Shown here one piece after another: positions 60,002 through 64,000 of a stretch of 64,000 nt of DNA (positions within the stretch are counted from its first letter, which is position 1; each line of letters begins with the position of its first letter). The DNA is from Euryodendron excelsum (lineage: Eukaryota; Streptophyta; Magnoliopsida; Ericales; Pentaphylacaceae), in assembly GCA_033060915.1 (NCBI GenBank), contig CM065381.1:35646836-35710835 (forward strand), given 5' to 3'. The position numbers and the translations under genes are program-made. The notes beneath the pieces are model-generated. The model was given only the letters and a program-made list of their open reading frames with translations. It did not search any database and was not told the origin of the DNA.

Positions 60002-60944
60002 CATATGGAAATTGAACATTCTTGAAATTTATTCCTTTTTAATTTCTTTTTATATGCGTAATTGTTATGGATGCTTTGCACACGAGAGAATGGTGGTATG
60101 TTGATGTGACGTACAGTTGATTCTCTTATTATTAATATTCTATAACTTAAAAATCGCCATTAATTAGTGTTAGTTGTACCAAAATAATGCACCCATCTCC
60201 TACTATTATACTGGCAATGGTAAAACTATGCGCACATGTTTTCATTATTATTAAACAATCATAGAGACACAATATTTTGATAGTTTTATGATTTACAATT
60301 TTTTGTTCTCTCAAGATTATAAGGTATTAGAAGCCTAGTTTACTATGTCAAGAAAGTATTCGGCGTCCACTCTTCTTCATCAATTATATAATTCTACAAG
60401 ACATGCGTACGTGACGCGTTGTGATCAACCCACATTAAAAAGAGAGTGACGGTTTGTAGATGTATATTATATAGTTAGGTGGGTGAACATTGACAGTGAA
60501 TTAAGTAACGAAATTTTTTTTTGGTTTTATATCAAATCACCGAAACGTTTTTGTTTATTTTGAAAATTCGCAAGAAACATTTGTGGACTAAAATTTTAGT
60601 GCTTATATGGAAACATATTGAATCGCGTCGAAACCTACCAAAAATTGTGAAATATATTGAATAATAAATTTAAACGATCTAGGAACAAAGAAAAATCTTA
60701 AGAGTTATTAGAGAATCTGAGAGAAAGATAACGAGAGAAGTTTTTTTTGGGTTGTTAGTATTTTTTTTATTATTAAGTTTGTCATTAGGGTGCACAAAAG
60801 AATCGAAAGATACCAAAATCGAATCAAGCTTTGTTTGGTTCGGGTCTATTAGGGTTTAAATTCGATTCGGTTTCTCAGGTTAGCAATCCTTAGGACCCAA
60901 AATGATAGACCGATCTATGTATATTTCAATATTCTATATGCATA
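59773..60944. other. 3' flank of NAC gene, no further gene seen
   Basis: Contains a CT tract of about 18 units at 59963-59998, probably within the 3' UTR. The rest is AT-rich with no supported feature. Confidence 0.5.
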
Positions 60945-61192
60945 TTTTTTTTTGAACAACAAAGAAAATCCATTAATATCTGGTTCCAATTACAACAAGG
61001 GGTAGATTTTATCCTCCAGAATAACATTATGAAAGCCAAAAACCTCACCAAGAAGAGGAAAAAAAAAAAAATAGGGATATCAAAACTGAAAAACTACTAG
61101 TGCTAGTGAGATACCAGCAAACTTCCTACACCATAAAAACTCTTTGCTAGACTCTCACAACCAAAACCAGCAGACTGCCTATGCACTTTGTA

Positions 61193-61438
61193 CTATAATC
61201 TGCATTTTCTCACCCCTTCCAAGGAATACAAGATATCATTGATTGAGAATGGAACATTTGGCCAGGTCGCTTTGATCCAAAGTGCAACTTGGATTTTGGA
61301 TCTGTCCACAATATCATTCCACCTCACCTCCACCTGATTGAATAATGCATCATTTCTTGCCTTCCAGATCTGCCAAATTATTGACATGAACATTGACTCC
61401 CATAGCCTCCTTTCAACTTTCTTATACTTCATACTCAT
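61193..61438 (-). pseudogene. LINE ORF2 C-terminal fragment
   Basis: An 81-codon open stretch with IWQIWKARNDALFNQ, the conserved region downstream of zf-RVT, then the stop at 61193. Confidence 0.7.
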
Positions 61439-61686
61439 CCACCACTATGCATGGTCCTGCAGCTTACTTGGTGCCACCCATTCCCACCCCACCATCTAGT
61501 TATAGAACACCAGATTTTCCAAGCCATTATATATGTTAGTAATAGGTGGTTGGAGTCTTCTTCTAAATTATGACATAGGACACAAAAAGAATCAGTACCT
61601 TGAGGTAGACAATTCCTGATTCTAAGAAATACCTTAGTCTTGATAGACTCTTGAATAGCTAACCAACCAAATATAACAATGTTCAA
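61435..61686 (-). pseudogene. LINE ORF2 zf-RVT fragment
   Basis: 83 codons with the zinc-binding reverse-transcriptase pattern: W..IQ..I.TK..L..R..LPQGT followed by CVLC and a downstream His. Its end overlaps the next fragment by a frame change. Confidence 0.75.
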
Positions 61687-62087
61687 AGGAGCTTTTACCT
61701 ACCAACATTTATTTAAGATATGATGTCCTTGTTCACCCTCTAGATTTGTGTGACAGCAGAAAATTTTTTACAGAAAAACTCCCCTCTTTTTCTAGCTCCC
61801 AAAACAGAATATCATTTTTTGCTCTGTCCAAACTACAAGGCTCAATCATCTTCAACATTTTGTTGTGTTCCTCTTCCTCCCATGCTTGAAGCTGTCTTTT
61901 GTATGAAGAACTGCATCTACCTCCATCCTTCTTAATTCCTGAAATGACCTATGATTTCTGCAGTAATAAGGAGAACAATATGAGGAAACAATAGAGTAAG
62001 AAGTCTTTTCCTGTCCAAGCATCCTTCCAGAAATTGATGTTATTTTCATCACCTATTCTGAACTTCAAATTCTTCAAGAGAGTATCC

Positions 62088-62366
62088 TTAAAAAATTCCT
62101 TGCTCAATTCCAACTTTTACTATTTCAGCCCAAATACTTGAACATGCTTTTCTTTCCACCTCCCCAGGGAACCAATCTCCTAACCCATACTTATATTTGT
62201 GACATATGACCTTCCTCCATAATGATTCTTTTTCCTGTGAGAACCTCCACCACCACTTTGCTAACAATGCCTTGTTCATAACTGCTATAGGAATCACTCC
62301 AAGCCCACCCTTATTCCTGCTTTTGGTCACTTTTTTCCTGCTTTTGGTCACTTTTTTCCAACTCAC
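62088..62366 (-). pseudogene. LINE ORF2 fragment after reverse-transcriptase core
   Basis: 92 codons: a tandemly repeated KVTKSRK, then KGGLGVIPIAVMNKALLAKW, WRFSQEKESLWRKVI and KYKYGLGDWFP, the standard block between the reverse-transcriptase and zf-RVT domains. Confidence 0.75.
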
Positions 62367-62619
62367 ACAATGGGTTTTCCTTTTTCCTTCCTCCCCTCCC
62401 CATAAGAATATTCTCTAAATCTTCTCAATCATTTTAATCACCTCTTTTGGAGCACTAAACATAGATAAATAATAAATAGGCATGTTAGATAAAGTTAATT
62501 TGAGTAAGTTGAGCCTCCCTCCTATTGATAGTAATTTTCTCTTTCAAGATAATAGCCTACTTTTTATTTTATCTATAACACCATCCCAAGATTGCACTAA
62601 CCTTGGATTTGCTCCCACT

Positions 62620-64000
62620 TGATTACACTTTAAAAAGTGTAATCTAAAGTCCCTAAATAGTTGTTGTTAGTCCAATTAGGTTGTATATATGTTCTATTCT
62701 AGCATAATAAATGTATTAATGGGTGACTATGGGTTTTGTATAGGAAAATGGGCAAAAAGTGAAGCAAAAAGGCCAAGTTGTGCAATTACCGTACGTACGG
62801 TAGGAGACACCGTACGTACGGTGGTCCAACCGAACGTACGGTATCTCACACCGTACGCACGCCCCAGTTCCAGATCCAAACTTCAGAGAGGGGTATTTGG
62901 CGTAAGCTTCACCGTATGTACGGTGGTCCAACCATACGTACGGTATATCCCACCGTACGTACGCTTGCACCAGAGGAACCAAACTTCAGAAGCTGTGTTT
63001 TAGCATATGCCTTACCGTACGTACAGTACGTTCACCGTACGTACGGTTCACAGTATCGTACGTACGGTACTGGCTGTGTCTGCGCGAATTTTGCTGCATT
63101 ATCACTTAAAAGAGGACGCAAGTTTTTGTATCTATCATCAGATATAGCTTAGATTTTCTGTTAGGATTAGATATAGAGAGAGAAAGTGGGTTAGATATAG
63201 TTTTTCTTGTATTTTTCTTGCATTTTCTCGCACTTTCTTTGTATCCAAACATCATTTCCTTCAACAATTAATGAGAAATCTTCAATTCTTCTTACTTTCT
63301 TCAATGGAATCAAGTAACTAAACATCTCTTGGATGTAATTGTGGAGATCTACCAAGGATTTGCATGGGCTTCAATGGAGGTATATGAATTGCAATGAATT
63401 ATCCTATGTTTCCTCTAATTCTTGCTTCAATTGAGTTGTAGACACATAGAACACTTAGATTCATAATCTAGGTTGGTAATTGCTATGCACAATCTTGTAA
63501 TTGGTATAGGAATTGCACAATTGAGGATTTGTCTCTAAGATTTCTACAATGAACCAACAATCTACACTCAATTGGACTTGAATTCAAGTGTTTATGGTTG
63601 AAATCCTCCTGTTCAAGGCTCTATGGAGTGAACCTTGACTTGAGTTACACAAAATTCCATTGAAGACCTTGTAGAGATTTGGTAGATTGAAGCAATTGCA
63701 TCCAATCCCTTCCTTAATTGTTACAAATTTAGTATAATTACTTACAATTTAAATCCTAACTAGTTTAGTTTAGCAAATCACAACCTCTCACCATACAAGC
63801 ATTTTCGGTTTTACTTTTAATTCCAATTTGTCAAGTAATTCGCTAATTCACCTCTTTTGGTTGGTTGTATTGTCCTTTTTGCATGCTTATATTTGGTTTG
63901 GTCCCTTGGGAGAGAACGATACCGGACACTACCGGTTTTTACTTCGATTGACACTCGTAAACCTTGCGGGTAAAGCTCAAAAATCAACGTGCATTTGGGA
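62620..64000 (+). mobile_element. LTR I (family G/H/I), continues past window end
   Basis: Starts TGATTACACTTTAAAAAGTG within the LINE. It shares with H and G the starting inverted repeat, the palindrome array 166-170 bp in, a GGAGATCTACCAAGGA-like block, and CCCTTGGGAGAGAACGATACCGG near the end. At 1.6 kb expected length it should end just beyond the window. The closing block with CTTGCGGG resembles leader regions of Athila/Tat gypsy elements (memory, unverified). Confidence 0.7.
62789..63069. repeat. Array of 12-bp palindromes, CCGTACGTACGG type
   Basis: Ten sites. Three are exactly CCGTACGTACGG (62789, 62810 and about 63032); the others have one or two changes, such as CCGTATGTACGG and CCGAACGTACGG. 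Confidence 0.92.

Larger units (their letters stand above)
60945..62620 (-). mobile_element. LINE (non-LTR retrotransposon), 3' part, decayed
   Basis: Read on the minus strand from 62620: WDGVIDKIKSRLLS and GGRLNLLKLTLSNMPIYYLS (C-terminal reverse-transcriptase region), KGGLGVIPIAVMNKALLAKW (62088-62366), then WLAIQESIKTKVFLRIRNCL with the Cys pair of CVLCHNLEEDSNHLLL, a zf-RVT domain (61435-61686), and IWQIWKARNDALFNQ to a stop at 61193. A 3' UTR follows and ends in an A run (T run on the plus strand at about 60946-60954). Frame changes show it is dead. Its 5' side is cut at 62620 by LTR I, so the rest may lie beyond the window. Confidence 0.8.

Noticed and set aside
62689..63152. Overlapping ORFs with repeated RTYG/VRTV residues
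   Set aside because: They are translations of the CCGTACGTACGG array, open in several frames on both strands, with no protein-like context.

Overview
This is a eukaryotic nuclear window, almost certainly from a eudicot plant with a large, transposon-rich genome. It is AT-rich, its genes have introns, and it holds many LTR-retrotransposon remnants, a LINE, small inverted-repeat elements and long GA/CT microsatellites. I can support only two host protein genes, one near each end. At 4842-8558 (+) is a two-exon leucine-rich-repeat receptor kinase of the HAESA/HSL1 type, apparently intact at 1003 residues. At 57850-59772 (+) is a three-exon NAC transcription factor of the NAC073 (SND2) type, apparently intact at 295 residues. 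They act in different processes and show no sign of functional linkage.

Layout. 1-4570 is intergenic DNA with a MITE-like element at 3237-3905. 4570-8900 is the receptor kinase with its leader and 3' flank. 9115-14005 is an inverted-repeat element carrying a two-LTR non-autonomous retrotransposon at 9279-13856, with 878- and 888-bp LTRs, a tRNA-Met-type primer site and the target duplication TCTAG. 14751-15430 is a second MITE of the 3.2-kb family.

16062-48745 is one decayed Ty1/copia element that later insertions have torn apart. Reading boundaries from target-site duplications and uninterrupted relatives in the same window, I resolve seven nested levels: copia host (16062-48745) > MULE-like element (18296-37956) > solo LTR F (18307-36934) > giant solo LTR A (19012-36286) > giant solo LTR B (23495-35659) > copia-type solo LTR C (26156-33265) > giant solo LTR D (27173-32072). 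Three more solo LTRs (H, J, G) sit in the 3' end of the host. A, B and D are one family of about 5 kb, probably Ogre/Tat-type Ty3/gypsy LTRs. Each carries a 208-bp tandem repeat bearing hairpins upstream of a TATA box.

48746-57800 holds a 117-bp tandem duplication, a hairpin, two inverted-repeat elements, an LTR-like remnant and a poly-C tract. 60945-62620 (-) is the 3' part of a LINE. At 62620 it is interrupted by a third copy (I) of the solo-LTR family seen as H and G, which runs off the window end.

The least explained signals are an array of 12-bp palindromes inside LTR family G/H/I, whose half-sites change together between copies, and the conserved hairpin-bearing promoter repeats of family A/B/D. 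I saw no intact transposase, integrase or reverse transcriptase gene, no rRNA and no convincing functional tRNA.
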